NCBI GenBank assembly: GCA_903813345.2
Contig: CAIIXF020000007.1
Coordinates: 7,199,730 to 7,259,729 of the forward strand
From: Owenia fusiformis
Taxonomy: Eukaryota > Annelida > Polychaeta > Sabellida > Oweniidae
Direction: 5' to 3'
Length of the DNA: 60,000 nucleotides
Made by a program: the position numbers and the translations under genes. The notes beneath the pieces are model-generated. The model did no database searches, was not told the origin of the DNA, and saw only the letters and a program-made list of their open reading frames with translations. Positions 20,849-34,600 of the stretch are shown one piece after another (the stretch's first letter is position 1; every line of letters starts with the position of its first letter).

Positions 20849-22653
20849 CTAAAATTGAGATTTAATGCAGATGTAATATAACGAACATCAAATTTCTTGA
20901 TTTGAAGTGAGATGAAGCATCTGATTAATTGAAATATTGTCTCGCTAATTCCTCGTCCTTCTTTCAATTTTCGAGAATTATTTTGGTAATGGAATACAAC
21001 ATATTTATAAAGCTCTTTATAAAATGGGTCTTGGTTTTTAAACTCGAATAAGTAGATTCAGATCTAGAGATTATAACTAGTCTAGCTTCAAGCTTTTTGT
21101 GTGTGTGTTGTGTTGGTGAAGTAGATATAAGGAGGGATCCACAGTCTTGAAGCTAGACTAAATTATAATTAATGATGTAGCCTACCTTTTCTCTCTGGTG
21201 GAAGACTAGCTGCCACTGGGCCTTTCAGTTTCTTGAGTTCCATTGGTCGCTTAGCAATTACAGGCATGTTATGAAAGAGTTTCTTCACTGCAGTTCCACT
21301 GTTCTTACACGCTAGGATATGTTGCAGCATATTCAATGTTTCTTTGATAACGACAATATCTATTTGAATTTTGATATTGTCTTGTTTGCACCTTTTTAAT
21401 TCCTCTGTGAGTTCCTTGATCAATTGTTTATTGGTTTGCAAACGTGTTTTCTTTTCATAAAGCCATTCTTGTTTTTTCTTTAGATCATTATACCGTTTTT
21501 CAACATCCCAATACACCTCTCGGAAACCAACCACTTCAGATGCAAGTTTCGCAAGTTCAGCTTCAAAAACATGCGGTTCAAAAACTTCCTTAGCTTTTTT
21601 ATGACCGTCTCTCTCTTCCTCTTTTGTTGTCAGATCATATTTCGCAAGTCTAACTTCCTTTTCTAAAACGATCTCTTCATCGATGAACTGAAGTTCTCGT
21701 TTACGAAGTTGCTTAATTTCAACTTCAAGGCTATCACACTCCCGGTAAAGAGCTTTGAGTCTTTGTTCAACTTGCCCAGTCTTTATCTGCTTATCACGCA
21801 ATTGTTTCAGCAATGGCGCCTTCTTGCTCTCTGCATTTACAATGTCACTCTCTATGAAACTAGCATAAGTGGCGTCCTCTATAATCCACTTTTTGATTCC
21901 AGCAATTGTATTTCTTATTCTTTCACAGCATTCAGGAAACAATAACAAAAACGGAAGTGTTAAACAGTTACATTTTCTAGCAAGATCTGTCGCATTTAAG
22001 GTAAAATTCATAATATGTATGCCTCCTTCAACAAAAAATCTGTCAGACTTTACCAAAACATCGTCCAAATTTATTTTACATGCTTTATAGAAGTCCCGAC
22101 GTTTTGACTCGTAGTGGAAAGCTGTCTCTAACTGACGTGAAACCTTCCTTCTCTCCATAGTTCCCGTATAAAAACTATCGCAATACTTGTTCATGAGCTC
22201 AAGAATTTTATTCATATTGTCTAAAATGTAACTGAATTTCTTGGGGACGTATTCCCTGATTTTGTTGTAGCATTCTCTGAACTGAGAAAAACTTGTTTTG
22301 TCAACCGGACTATCAATATTCCACTGTGGATCGAGTGCTCGATGAATGACCTTCTCCACCGCGGATATCTGAGGAATGGACGGTACTCTCGTCTGAGCTA
22401 GAACGGCCTGTATATGTGGCACAAATCTCGATATTTCCTCTTCTATGTTCATGGTGTTTCCATAGTAAGCTCTTTCCAGCTCTTGGACCTGTTGTTCAAC
22501 GACTGTCATTGCCTCTTCGACAATATTCCTGAAATGATCCAACGATTTTGGTCTTTCTGTTTCTAAATTTTTAATCTTTTGGGTTTTTCGCATGAACGGC
22601 AGTGCAGCGGTTGTAGGGCCTGGCATTGTTGTCAGTCCACCGATGGTTGTCAT
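20511..22653 (-). CDS. Coiled-coil protein with C-terminal death domain (two exons)
   Basis: Exon 1 is 22653-21186 (ATG start MTTIGGLTT). The donor AAAAG|GTAGG, a 337-bp intron and the acceptor TTTTAG|ATCC lead to exon 2, 20848-20511 (stop TAG). The junction is phase 1 and the spliced frame is 601 residues. Residues 1-280 form a helical region I do not recognise. Residues about 285-455 are highly charged with heptad-like leucines (for example LKALYRECDSLEVEIKQLRK), a long coiled coil. Residues about 490-580 look like a death domain: GDWQKLYRFL with W507, then EQAKQSLLRWKRM with W552, then LRTALQEIRRHDVV. Death domains assemble apoptosis and innate-immune complexes, so a cytoplasmic adaptor role is inferred. 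Such architectures are common in expanded invertebrate repertoires. I cannot give a named orthologue. A non-coding first exon is possible. Confidence 0.85.
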
Positions 22654-24455
22654 AGTAATCGGATGACAGGTTTTATAGTATGAAGCTGATATTCTCAGGA
22701 CGTTGGATGTAATTTACATTATTTTCCTTTATCCTGCCGGTATCACCTGGAATGAAGTAATATTTCTATCAGCATTTAAATATGAATTGTTTCAAATAGT
22801 CATATTACAATATTCGAGCTGAAATGTTATTTTTATTGACTTTAGTTCAAGTTAACTTTGAAAAAAGGGCGATCAACAAATAACACAAATGGAGCCGTGT
22901 CTCAGAAACTAATTTGAGTTAGAACACCATATGATACATGGTATCACCAAACTTTCATCAAAATTCCCAGAAAATTTCAGGCACAACCGAGCGGAAATGT
23001 TCTTTTTATTGACTCTAGTTTGGTTAACTTTGTGCCAACTGACCGCTAACGTGATAATAGAAATAAAAATTGAAAATAAATTGTAAAAAACTTACTCTCC
23101 ATAACTGTCATCCCCTCTTCACTTTCTCTGCCTGTGTATATGGTAGGTAAACTATACTTAGCAACGTTATTATGGTACAAATCTAGATCTACCCTTGTAT
23201 GCGATTAATGCCTTCACAAAACATTAAATTCATTGCTAAACGATTTAGCATTTAATCCATGTGTTTTCTAAAGAGGGTTTATGGAGGTCCATTGCGGATC
23301 AATTTGACAACTTTGTATGGAGAATGTATTGAAATGAACTCAATGCAAAGTGGTCAAAGATTAAACTCATGGATAATCCTTGTCCAATACCACACGGGTT
23401 ACGTAAATCGTACAGAGGTCGATGTATATCCATTTGAGACTCCGTTAACTTTGTTAAATTCAAAAATGTCTTAATATGCTGGTTGCCAAGGTAACTATTT
23501 GTGTGCCAATGATCAAGGTTCCATTTAGCTGACAATGTGCTTACATATTTAAATGTATATATTAAATGTTCTTATTTTTATTTAATTATCACTGTTATGC
23601 CATTGTACAGCGATGACGCCATTTTTATACAAGTGTGTAATTTATTAACGATAATTCAGACACGCTCATTCCTTCACCATGGTGATTACGATTTTGCTGA
23701 CGTCATCGTACAAATGAACATCCCTTACTTCATTAAATGAAAGCTTGAATTTACAATTTGAATTTTAACATAATTGTTTCGAAATTGTCTGCAATAATTA
23801 TCGTGGTTCAACACACTTCCGAAATGTAATGCCATATTCCACTGAGATGCTATATTCGCAAGGCCTATCATTGTTGTCTTTTCTATTTACTGTGATTTGC
23901 TTCAAAGAAAAATCACTTTACACATGCTAAATCACCTATTGTCTGCTTCTAGAATGTTCTTGCATAAAGTCATTTGTATGAACAACAACCTTCAATTACT
24001 GTACACAAATAGACCAATTTCAATGTCTTGCGACGTAATTTGCCCATTTACCAATATCTAATTTGTACCTTATATTCACAATGCAAATTTTACAGAAGAA
24101 CGCCTGGGATTTATTTCAATAGCATGTTCAGATTTTATTCCACAGTAAGTTTATTTTAATTGATGGAAATGTAATAACAAATATAAGATACCTATATATA
24201 TAAACTATGAAGAAAACATGAAAAAAACAATAAATGATTTTACACGATAAAGTGTACCAAAATTTACAACAGATGAATAAATGTAATATCAAATCCCTCA
24301 ACAATCATATATGTCGCAGTAATACATAATCTGATTCAGCAATATATTTATACCGTTTTGATTGTTTAGCCCATAACATACTCATGCGTATCCAAAAGGG
24401 TGCAAACTCTAGGTTAATATTAGTGCCCATTGAACTAACTGTCTCTTTCAAGCCC
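22654..24455. other. No gene recognised
   Basis: Upstream of the death-domain gene. A segment of about 45 bp (GAAATGTTATTTTTATTGACT and neighbours) near 22817 is repeated near 22992. The remaining frames are short and lack motifs. Confidence 0.45.
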
Positions 24456-25245
24456 ATTCTCTCCAACTCAAACATCGACAGTATAGTCCCTTTGTATCCA
24501 ACTCAAACATCGACAGTTAGTCCCTTTGTATCCAACTCAAACATCGACAGTTAGTCCCTTTGTATCAAACTCAAACATCGACAGTAAGTCCCTTTGTATC
24601 CAACTCAAACATCGACAGTTAGTCCCTTTGTATCCAACTCAAACATCAACAGTTCGTCCCTTTGTATACAACTCAAACATCGACAGTTAGCCCCTTTGTA
24701 TCCAATCCAAACATCGACAGTTAGTCCATTTGTATCCAACTCAAACATCGACAGTTAGTCCCTTTGTATCCAACTCAAACATCAACAGTAAGCCCCTTTG
24801 TATCCAACTCAAACATCGACAGTTAGTCCCGTTGTATCCAACTCAAACATCAACAGTTCGTCCCTTTGTATACAACTCAAACATCGACAGTTAGCCCCTT
24901 TGTATCCAACCCAAACATCGACAGTTAGCCCTCTTGTCTCCAACTCAAACATCGACAGTTAGTCTCTTTGTATCCATCTCAAACATCAACAGTTCGTCCC
25001 TTTGTATACAACTCAAACATCGACAGTTAGCCCCTTTGTATCCAACCCAAACATCGACAGTTAGCCCTCTTGTATCCAACTCAAACATCGACAGTTAGTC
25101 CCGTTGTATCCAACTCAAACATCGACAGTTAGTCCCTTTGTATCCAACTCAAACATCAACAGTTCGTCCCTTTGTATACAACTCAAACATCGACAGTTAG
25201 TCCCTTTGTATCCAACTCAAACATCGACAGTTAGTCCCTGTGTAT
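24456..25245. repeat. 34-bp minisatellite, about 23 copies
   Basis: The consensus unit is AACTCAAACATCGACAGTTA followed by GTCCCTTTGTATCC (34 bp). Most units differ at a few positions (ATCAACAGTTCG, TAGCCCC, AACCCAAAC), and variant types recur in blocks, which suggests block duplication. It lies about 320 bp beyond the stop codon of the class C receptor gene. Confidence 0.93.
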
Positions 25246-25563
25246 AGCTTCTTCAATGTGTATACACTGATACCCAATCTGAGCAAAAGTGAAAAAAATA
25301 TCTGATACAAAAAAAGAGTCAGTCACTCAGTAACTACACCCTCTTCCGTTTTATATTTTCTATATATAGCAATGCCGCCACCACGTTATCCCATGGTCAG
25401 AGACATGTCCACGACACAATTAATGTTCACAACTGAACATACATATAAATGTCACTAACTAATCGTTCAAGGTGACATTGACATAAAAGAACACATGGAA
25501 GTTAATCATACATGTGAGTATATGAACAACGTTGACTCAAAAATAACATGTGCTCGTGTCATA

Positions 25564-28500
25564 TCATGCCTCCATAAGTCCGGTCCCTGCAGTGTCACCA
25601 AACTGTTTATGTGTCGTTATGGGGTTGATTACTGCCCCCAATGGTTGCACCGCGAAGGTTAGCTTGTGTTTGTTTACCCGTTCTTTCCGTATTACAACCT
25701 GTAAGCCAATGCGCAAAACAGAAAATTGGTAAAACTGACAGTCTGTTTTCTATGGTTATTTTCAAATTGTTTAATTAACTACACATTGTTATAAAGCTCA
25801 CCTTTGCTATGATATTTAAAAGGACTGTCGCTAAACTACCAGCAAGTATGAAACCACCAGACACACCATATGTGACAGTAGGATTTATTGTTACCAGGAC
25901 CGACAGTGGCGCCCCTACTACACTCAAGAACAGACACACGAAAACCGATATAGCGAGGTAATTCACATCGCTGAAGTAGTTCTTTGAGGATATTCTGAAA
26001 CAAAATAAAATTTCTCATGTTTTTTTACAAAAAAATATCTTTTTACTTTTAAAGTTATTTCTTAATCCACTCGCCCATTTTCTGTCGATTTTAGAAAAAG
26101 ATCTAATTTTATTTTATTCGACAACGATCAATAGACTAGATGCGAGTAGAAATGATCTTGATTTACGTCATTATATATTCAAAATTCAGTCAAAGTGATG
26201 TCATATTTGAAATCTACATGTAAAAATACATCAAAAAATATGGTTTCGAAAATTGTTCATCAACTTTGAAAATTTAATCTTTATTGAAAATGTGACTTCT
26301 AGTTCGGGTTGATTCCCCATAGACACCATATTACAAAATCACAAAAAGTGAAATATCTTTTCTTGTATTGGACATACTTTAATTTGCATAACTATTCGAT
26401 ACATAAGGGCTATATGAAAATTGAACCACTAAAACAGATGTAATATAAGTTAAAATAAAATTAACTTTCTACTATAGGCGCCATGCTATCTGATCCGAGC
26501 AAGCCACCTGCGTTATTACCTTTTAACTTACATGTAAATGGCACCAGTAAACATGCGTGTTTATTGTTTACTATCCAGCGCATTTTGCACAAAAGGGTAA
26601 TGCATATCCCAGGATATGTACACAGGCGTAAAAGCATTACACTTACATTGCCGGCCATGAAAAGAATGATGCAAAGAAGAGCAAGATTCCAAGGTAGAAG
26701 AACATGCCCATCAGGATGTAGTATTGTTTGGAAGAGGAACAGCGAAAACAGACGTCTTGTTGGATCGTTTCCGTCACAATGTCGTACTGAAAATAAAAAT
26801 GAAACAATTTGTCCGATTAACAGTTGACCCTTGTGCAGACACACATTCGATTCATGGAAAACTAGAAAAAACGCGACAAAATATCCAGGGACACCCTGTA
26901 ACGATTAGATAGTAGTGAAACCTAAGATAACCTGAATATCGTTACTTATTTCAATCTTCAAGAAACTTTACACAAATAGGTAGCCTATATTAAAAAGCTT
27001 TACACAAATAGCTAGCCTAGATTATTATAGATTAAAAAACAGATGGCATTTATTATATGCACTTGATAACTCCTGCATTTGTGTAAAGATTATGTAAATT
27101 AATCAGACTCTGTTCGTTGCGCTTGTAAGTTTACATAAACCTATTAAGGCAGTTATGCTTCCTTACCTTTTCATATTTTGTTTCTTGCCGTAATGTGAGT
27201 GGATCCATGTGAATCCAGGTGCCGACGATGATAAAAGAAAGTAAAAGACAACCAATCATTATCATTAGCGGCACTGCCTCTGCCTGTCTCTAAAACAATG
27301 AGGAAGAACAAACGGTAACATTTAAAAATAAAATAAATGAGAATAGATAAAATAAGCAATTTGGACAAAATAGAGGGTTTTCTTGGTTTTTACTGTTTAT
27401 TAGGTAGATGCATAAATCCGGGATCCTAAGAATAGAGTCCGGAGGGGGAGTCACAGTGGCTTGTAGCTATACTATGTTTATTGTCCAAGATCTCGATATT
27501 AATTGTGACCGGTTTCAACTTATCACACACACAGATACAAACACAAAATGAATTTACACGGGGAATTATGGCTATTAATTGATTGTATCCTACCTCAGAG
27601 ACACTTTTTGTGTGAATAGTATAAGTTAAGCCCATACGCACGACCATTGCAGACAGTAACAAAGTTGCGCCAATTGAATATAACCAGATCACCACCTAGA
27701 ATATAGTCCCAACAGCTCCGTGAGAATTGTAACTCTTACTTCATCTTTATATTGTTACATTACATAAATCAATCTAAACCACGGAGAATAACATCACATG
27801 AACAGATAAATATAACGGTAACCATTTGTTAGTTGTATTAGAGTATGTGTAAAACATTTCCCGATAATTCACTTCACATTTTCGTTCAGTGTATGCTGCG
27901 TTGTAAATCAATATTTGTTGTATCAAATAAATGGAAACCGCTAATAATTTTAATGTTTGTCGATTACCTTACAGTTATAAAGACCATTTGCGTCTGAAAT
28001 GCTATTAATACTGAAACCATCTCTGATGACACCTACACACAAGAAGAAGGCACCTAGACACATACACACGTTCAACACATGCATGGAGTATGAAGGACTG
28101 TGAAAAAAAGAAATACAAATAAATTGCATGCATTTTTCTAGTTTCCTCAATGTACATGTAAATCATATATGTATTCGGATACGGTCAATGGATATCAATT
28201 TTAACCATCTCAAGAACCTAATAGTAAGTCGATTAAAAAATTCATCGAGCTTTTCTCAACTCAGTCCCATTTTATGGACCACAAATACTCGTATGTGTAT
28301 CGTCGATGGGTTTCTCCATTCACATCGAAACAATCAAACAGCCTATCATCATTCAAAGTGAGTTAGAGTTTTCGCGTTCTCTAATATTCGCCTTTTGGTT
28401 CTGCAACATATTATAATGATGCGAACACTACGATAAATCTTAAAAACAACATTAAATTACGTTTCAAATGCTTTTCTATGTGTCCACTCCATGACTATTG

Positions 28501-28617
28501 AGACTGTGGCTAGGACTGTAGTCAAGGCGGCTATTATCGACAGCACGATATGTAGAGGCTTTGATATCAACATGACATTTCGTGACACCTGATCGCCATC
28601 TTTCGGAGCCCTACCGG
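25564..28617 (-). CDS. Receptor exons 7-13: seven-transmembrane region and tail
   Basis: Exon 7 (28617-28461) carries TM1, exon 8 (28097-27968) TM2 and the cysteine YNCK, exon 9 (27695-27594) TM3, exon 10 (27289-27167) TM4, exon 11 (26786-26647) extracellular loop 2 with VCFRCSS plus TM5, exon 12 (25994-25802) TM6 and TM7, and exon 13 (25698-25564) a 44-residue basic tail with the stop. Introns are about 155 to 525 bp, all GT-AG. The tail is far shorter than that of vertebrate GABA-B subunits and has no coiled coil, so heterodimerisation through the tail is unlikely. Confidence 0.92.
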
Positions 28618-31600
28618 CTAAAACAGAAATGAATTACATATCAAGTTTTAGTGGAGGTATCGTCATCATCTTTGCGATCCCTTGCGACAAAAATGTGAAA
28701 TGGGTGTAAAATATTGGAAGTTATAAACTCAGAAAGCAAGAAAATGCTGCCCTTACGATTCTTATCTTATTTTTGAATAAAGCTTATACAGGGTGTCAAA
28801 TAAGTCCCGTCCCCCCTGCTACAGCTAAAGCCTTAACAGACGGTACCTAGTGTGATATACCATTGGAAAGATCATCCAAAGTTATGTTAACTCACCAACT
28901 CTCAAGTATTTTGGATGAAATTTACCTATATTTTTATGATGTCTTTTATAGTTTACGTGCCCTCCTTTAAGTAGCTTTTTTGCGTCAAAATGACAAGGAT
29001 ATGACCTCAGAAATACGTCAAAAAGTTGATCTTTTTCGCATTCCACTTGTTACAAAATGGTTTTCAGCACTTTCCTTGCCCCTCTATTTTCTACACATCT
29101 AACCCTATCCAGAAATTGGTTAAATTCATTGCCATAAACATATTTAGTCATCTTTTGGTCCCTTGATCTTTCTTATACCCGATTCTCAAAATCCTGCCAA
29201 ATATGCCAAATTGACATGTTTCTAGGCATATGGTCACCTCAATTGATACAATGTAAAAAGTTTTGAGATTGATTGACATGTGTCAGATATATGCCAATCA
29301 ACGTAACTTTGGAAGACCTTTCCAATGATATATCACACTTGGTACCAAATATCTTGGTTTTGGCTGTAGAGGGGGGACAGGACTTATTTGACACCCTGTA
29401 TGTCTCTGGTTCTTATAAAGATTTAAGGTCACGCGTGGAGGTGCAGAAATGTGACAAGTTTTTCATAGGTAATCTTAAGTGTAGGATTATGTTGGAATAA
29501 AGTCATAACTGTTGAACTTTTTATTCAATAGACATGACATGGAGTGTAGTAAAAAATATTGTAAACTTGTTACAATATTTGACACTAACTTTCTCTCTTC
29601 ATTTCTGTCCATTCTTTTTAACAGAAAAATAATATGAAAGACACAAAACAATAATATGTACACAATAATATTAGACAATATCACCTTCTTCATTGTGAAC
29701 TGAATGAAATACAGGGTGGGTATAGTCTAATCATCTTTATTATGAACTGAAGATTGATGAGATATATGTGCCCGTCAATATGTGCCCGTATATGAAAAAA
29801 TAATATGTTTTGTTATTGTGATATGAAATATTTATTGATTTAGTCTAGATCATGTGGAATTATTGCAATGAATGAATCATAATTTTTATAAAATTTGTAC
29901 GTACAGTATTACATATTTGTTTTCATTTTATCTGGTTAGAAATTCTACATAATTACAATGTATGCATGTAGGAATACGACTCAAGTCTATAGCTCAAAAC
30001 TAAAAAAAATGATTGACAACAAATGAACATATTATGCATGGGTCTACGCTTCTTTGACAAAGTTCGGTAAAGCACCAAATAACCTTTACTGCTACCTTCA
30101 TTTGATACAGTTTTGAAAAATACTTTGTTCACCTACATAGCCTTTGTGGTCGTACATTGTACTTAGCTGGCAGAACATAAAAGGGAGGTAAAAGTCACAC
30201 TTTTAAAAAAATAAACTTGCACATGAATGTGTAGAATTATGGTCCTCTATGGATTAGTTTTCCCATTTTTAGTGTTTACTTTTCCGATTGAGTATAAAGG
30301 TAAATGGAAAATAACTGTGATTAGGTCACTGGGAAAGTTAATAGAGAGCGGGACAGTAATACCTGGGGTGGAAATACAACACGCTCACGTACAGGTTCTC
30401 TTAAAAACGTGCAAACTTAACCTCCCCATTGACTTACATTTTGATTTCCACAAACTCTGCGTGTTGTCGTACCATTTGATTTTATTTTCATCTAGTTTCA
30501 TCGAACCTTTTCCTACTCTTTTCCCATCTGAAATTTAACAATTTGAAATGTTATATTTTACAAAATGAAAAAAACTTTATACAACACAACAAAGACAATA
30601 GCACAATGCCTACAATAAAACAGAACACAATGCAGCAATTTTTGAATGATTAGTGCGATGAAAGATTAGTGAATACATACAACATGATAACGTGACATGC
30701 CTGTGATGCTGTACAATTACAATTGCAATGCAATACAATAATACCAATCCAATAAGTAATAGGGGTTTGCATCCCATATTACCACCAAACAATTTTCTTA
30801 CATGAATGAAGAGGATAGACTCCCGGGGATAGACTGAGGTATTTGTAATTACAACCTTTTGATTTAGTGTGTTCTACTCTGTAACAACAAGGCTGGGCAA
30901 AAATTTGGACAAAAACTAATGTTATTTTAACATTTGTAAGTTGGGATTTGCAAAACTAGATATGACTGTATGCTAGATATTACTGTATACTAGATATATA
31001 CCCTATAGTTGGTAATATAAAAAGTAGATAGATAGAAATAAATAATACAATCTCTCTAACCTACGACTTGATACAACTCCATAACTGACATCTTATCGCC
31101 ATTTTCATCAAATTCAATAGGTCCCTAAAAAAGAAATCGGTGCATGATTTATGAGCGACAGATCTGATTAGCTATAATCAATTTTATAGGGTACTTTGTT
31201 ATGCCTTCCTTTTCTGTACTTCCTGGGTTTTTATTTATTTATTTCATCCACCATATTTGATGTGTTTAAATAAAAAATTTACATTATTTACTTATAATTA
31301 TAACATTATGTAACAAGATGTAAATCTGTTAGATTTAAGAAAAAATATGTCGCTCACCGACATTCCCTCAAAGGCACGGTCTTCCATTTTGTTTTTAATT
31401 TTTGTTGCCATTTCAATGTCATGATATTTAAACGCCCCCAGGCTCCCCTTAGAATCCTTTTCTACTGCGTCTAGAGCGAGAGCTATTGCCACAACCGAAT
31501 CATACACTTGGCCAAGATACATATTGGCCGTCCACAGGGTGTCATAGTCGGGTACTTTCTCTTTCAATTTTGCGAAGAACTCATTTCGTGTGGAACCCAG

Positions 31601-34600
31601 TGCCGTCTTCTGATCCATGTCCAGATGTGATGTCTGATGATACAACAGAAATGATCCCTCTGCAGATGTTTTTACCTCTTTACTAGTACACCCTTTGACT
31701 TTTCCTAGACTATTGTCTAAGTTAGAAAACTCGGGACCTACTGAAATCCATAGGTAGTTTGGCCCATACATATCTAATTTGTATGCCTCACAGTATGCCT
31801 GGACCTGCGAGGAGGTGAATAAATCGGCTAATATGATTCGACTGTCACTTTCGTTGATATCTTTCACAACATTGCTTAGGTGAGATATGTTGTAAAAATC
31901 TTTGGCGGCAATTACCTCGATGTTATTGTTATCAAGAGTCAACTGCATTCGACTTCCTACCTATGATTGACACAAGAAAAACAAAATAGCATTACTGTAA
32001 AAAATACATTTTCTATTTCATATTTTGTTAAATAACAATATAATGTATAGATCCCTTCATCCAATCACCCAAAGGCATTATCGAAGGGCACATGAAATAC
32101 AATACGAGTACAATTTCACTATTGTGAGGTTAATTCTGCACTTGGGATTGGCCACGTACTGAAAATATTAAATTTGGATATTTTTCTAAAGTAAGTAGGG
32201 AGCGAAAAGTTTATAGGTTAGTTTAAATGAATCCTGTAATTAAGGTTTTGAGAGTTAATATCAGAGCCATGTTTCATCAAGTCAATGAGATAATTGTGAG
32301 TTGCATGCTTTTCCGATATTCCAGCTATATAAAAACATTCCGTCTCATTTAAGGTAGTTGTCTACTGGCTTTGTATGACTCTATTATATGCTTTAACATA
32401 TCAGCGAGTGTTCAGCGTTGGGTCCTACATTGAAACGTGGTATCACACTTTTGAAAATGAGTTATTTACTTTATATTGATACATACTTTTGATGGATTCA
32501 ATCAATTATACCCAGTAATGGCATATTTTATGTATTTTTTGTTGCACTTTGGTATACAATCAGCAACATATTAGACTTAAAAACATACAAAAATTAAAAA
32601 AAAGAGGAGTAATGATGAAAAATGTCGGTGACCTATCATTCTTATTTTCTTAAAATTAACATTAACTATTAAACTTTTCAGTGTGCAAATATTAAGAAAT
32701 TCTGTCGTTCAGTTTCTGAGACAATACTGTCTATTTATCCCAGACTCTTCTATTACCTATATGGGGGAAGATATTTTCAAGCTTTGAGTGAAAAACGAAG
32801 TCGGTGGCACCAATTATTTCCCGGTCATTTCAATTTAAATATCGTAACGTGATTTTAGGCCTCTGGGTATACAACTGCCTAAACTTTATATTTTAGCTGA
32901 ACAAATAATCGGAATAATAATCGGCCAAGGTTTTTATGAAAAACGGAGATTGAAATACTTGACAAGTAAACGATTTAATAGTTCTACGAGTAAATTATTC
33001 ATTTTGCTAGGTTTATTAAGCCGTATTGAATATGTCTAGATGGTTTGAATAATAGTTTTATTAATATGTACGAGCACGGACTTTAAGAAATGGATTGGAA
33101 ACTCCCATTGATCCAATGGTCTCGGCCTCATTTTGCCGCTAGAGGCGCTGCCGTTTTCACGCATGCGTAAATCATTGTTTACATATGACGTCATTGCTAA
33201 ACCAAACAAATGACGTCATGAAAATCACTGCTCAACAAATCTTGGCGATGACGAGAATTCTCATCTCAAGAGTAGATTTTCCAACCCTGTTAAAACTAGA
33301 CAGTATTTGCACTTGATACTTGGCAGAGACATAAAAATCAATTAGTTTTTACGATTTAGACTGGTTTTGATTGTGCAAATTCTTTATAGGTAGGGAAATT
33401 GCAACAGAAATTGCGAAAATTTCGGAGACCCCTTGAAAAAATCGAATAAAAATCACCGTATAACTTCGATGTTTTTCATGAGCTTTTCAATGTCTTTCTA
33501 CAAAATAACTACCTGGTCAACGATGTAAAATTGAAGTCTTTATCGTGAAGGTATTGCATAAACCTCAAAACTGCACAACAAGTGAGGTTATTCACAATAA
33601 CAACCAGTCTTACTCCTGTCTGCGCAGGAACAATGTCAATTAGTGAGTACGACATCTATCCGCAGAAATGTTGATTGACCTAATGGTCAAGGATACCGGT
33701 CACTGAGTACAGTGACCCAAAAGGCAAATAACAACGTACCGATTACTAAATACGGTTACCATACAGATTACTGAACAAGATAAGTTCTTTTGATGATCCA
33801 AATCAAATATAAAAATTCGACTTTTAACTTTTTAACCATTTATAAACCAAGTAAATTAAAAAAATATATATGCTAAACATAACAAACAAGAAATGTTATA
33901 ATTTAGAATTATTCACATTTATTTTCACATTCAAATACATTTATATTTTATATTGTACAGACAATTGAGAATGGATAATTGCAAAAACTGAACATATGCC
34001 TTCAACACCACTTGAATAGATTTCCCAAAATTTTTGTAATGAGGATATCCCAAAAATCTAGTTTTCATGAATATTATTGTTTTTGCTTCTTAACATAAAA
34101 ATGATAGAACAAGACACACAGCAATAAATTGCTCTCAGGGAACATAGAACCAAGTAATTTACATACCAAGTCATATCCTTCAGAATTATATTAAAGCTTC
34201 GTGTACATTAAAACTGAATCCCACGAATTAAGACAACAAGGCATTGGTTTCCCAGGCTTCAAACTCTGAAATATTTTTTTCCCCAAAAAGTCCAAACAAT
34301 TTGTCCAGTGATGGTTTCTATGCCAAAAAATGCAAGACTGAACTGCAAGGAGAATGGCTAATATGGCAGCTACTGTAGATTGGGTTAATTTGAAATTGAA
34401 AAATTCGCCAATATAAATCTTCGCCAAAATTTAGAATGAATCCCCGGGAATTATATAGGGTATTTCGTCCAGTGTATTTAGGTCACTTCGGGTTCAAATA
34501 TGAAAAAATGTCTCTCAGAACTGGCTCAGAACTCGTCAGTCACTCATTAATACTCAGACAAAAACTAGAAAGGAAAAGCGCGGTATAGTAGCAGCATCGA

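Noticed and set aside
20593-20967. 124-residue frame as a separate gene
   Set aside because: It crosses the splice acceptor at 20848/20849 and is in the wrong frame; the spliced frame gives a death domain.
24456-25245. CRISPR-like regular repeat
   Set aside because: The units are directly adjacent with no unique spacers, and the DNA is eukaryotic; it is a minisatellite.
30227-30538. 103-residue plus-strand frame inside a receptor intron
   Set aside because: No motif, splice context or bias beyond hydrophobicity from AT-rich DNA. It could be chance.
28620-31060. Candidate microexon for the receptor linker near 30135-30168 (minus)
   Set aside because: Splice-like ends exist, but the encoded residues do not match the family and several phase choices are equally possible.
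31298-31948. 216-residue frame read as a complete gene with ATG at 31948
   Set aside because: It is an internal exon of the receptor. The ATG encodes an internal methionine, and the last residues before the stop are intron read-through after the donor at 31358/31357.
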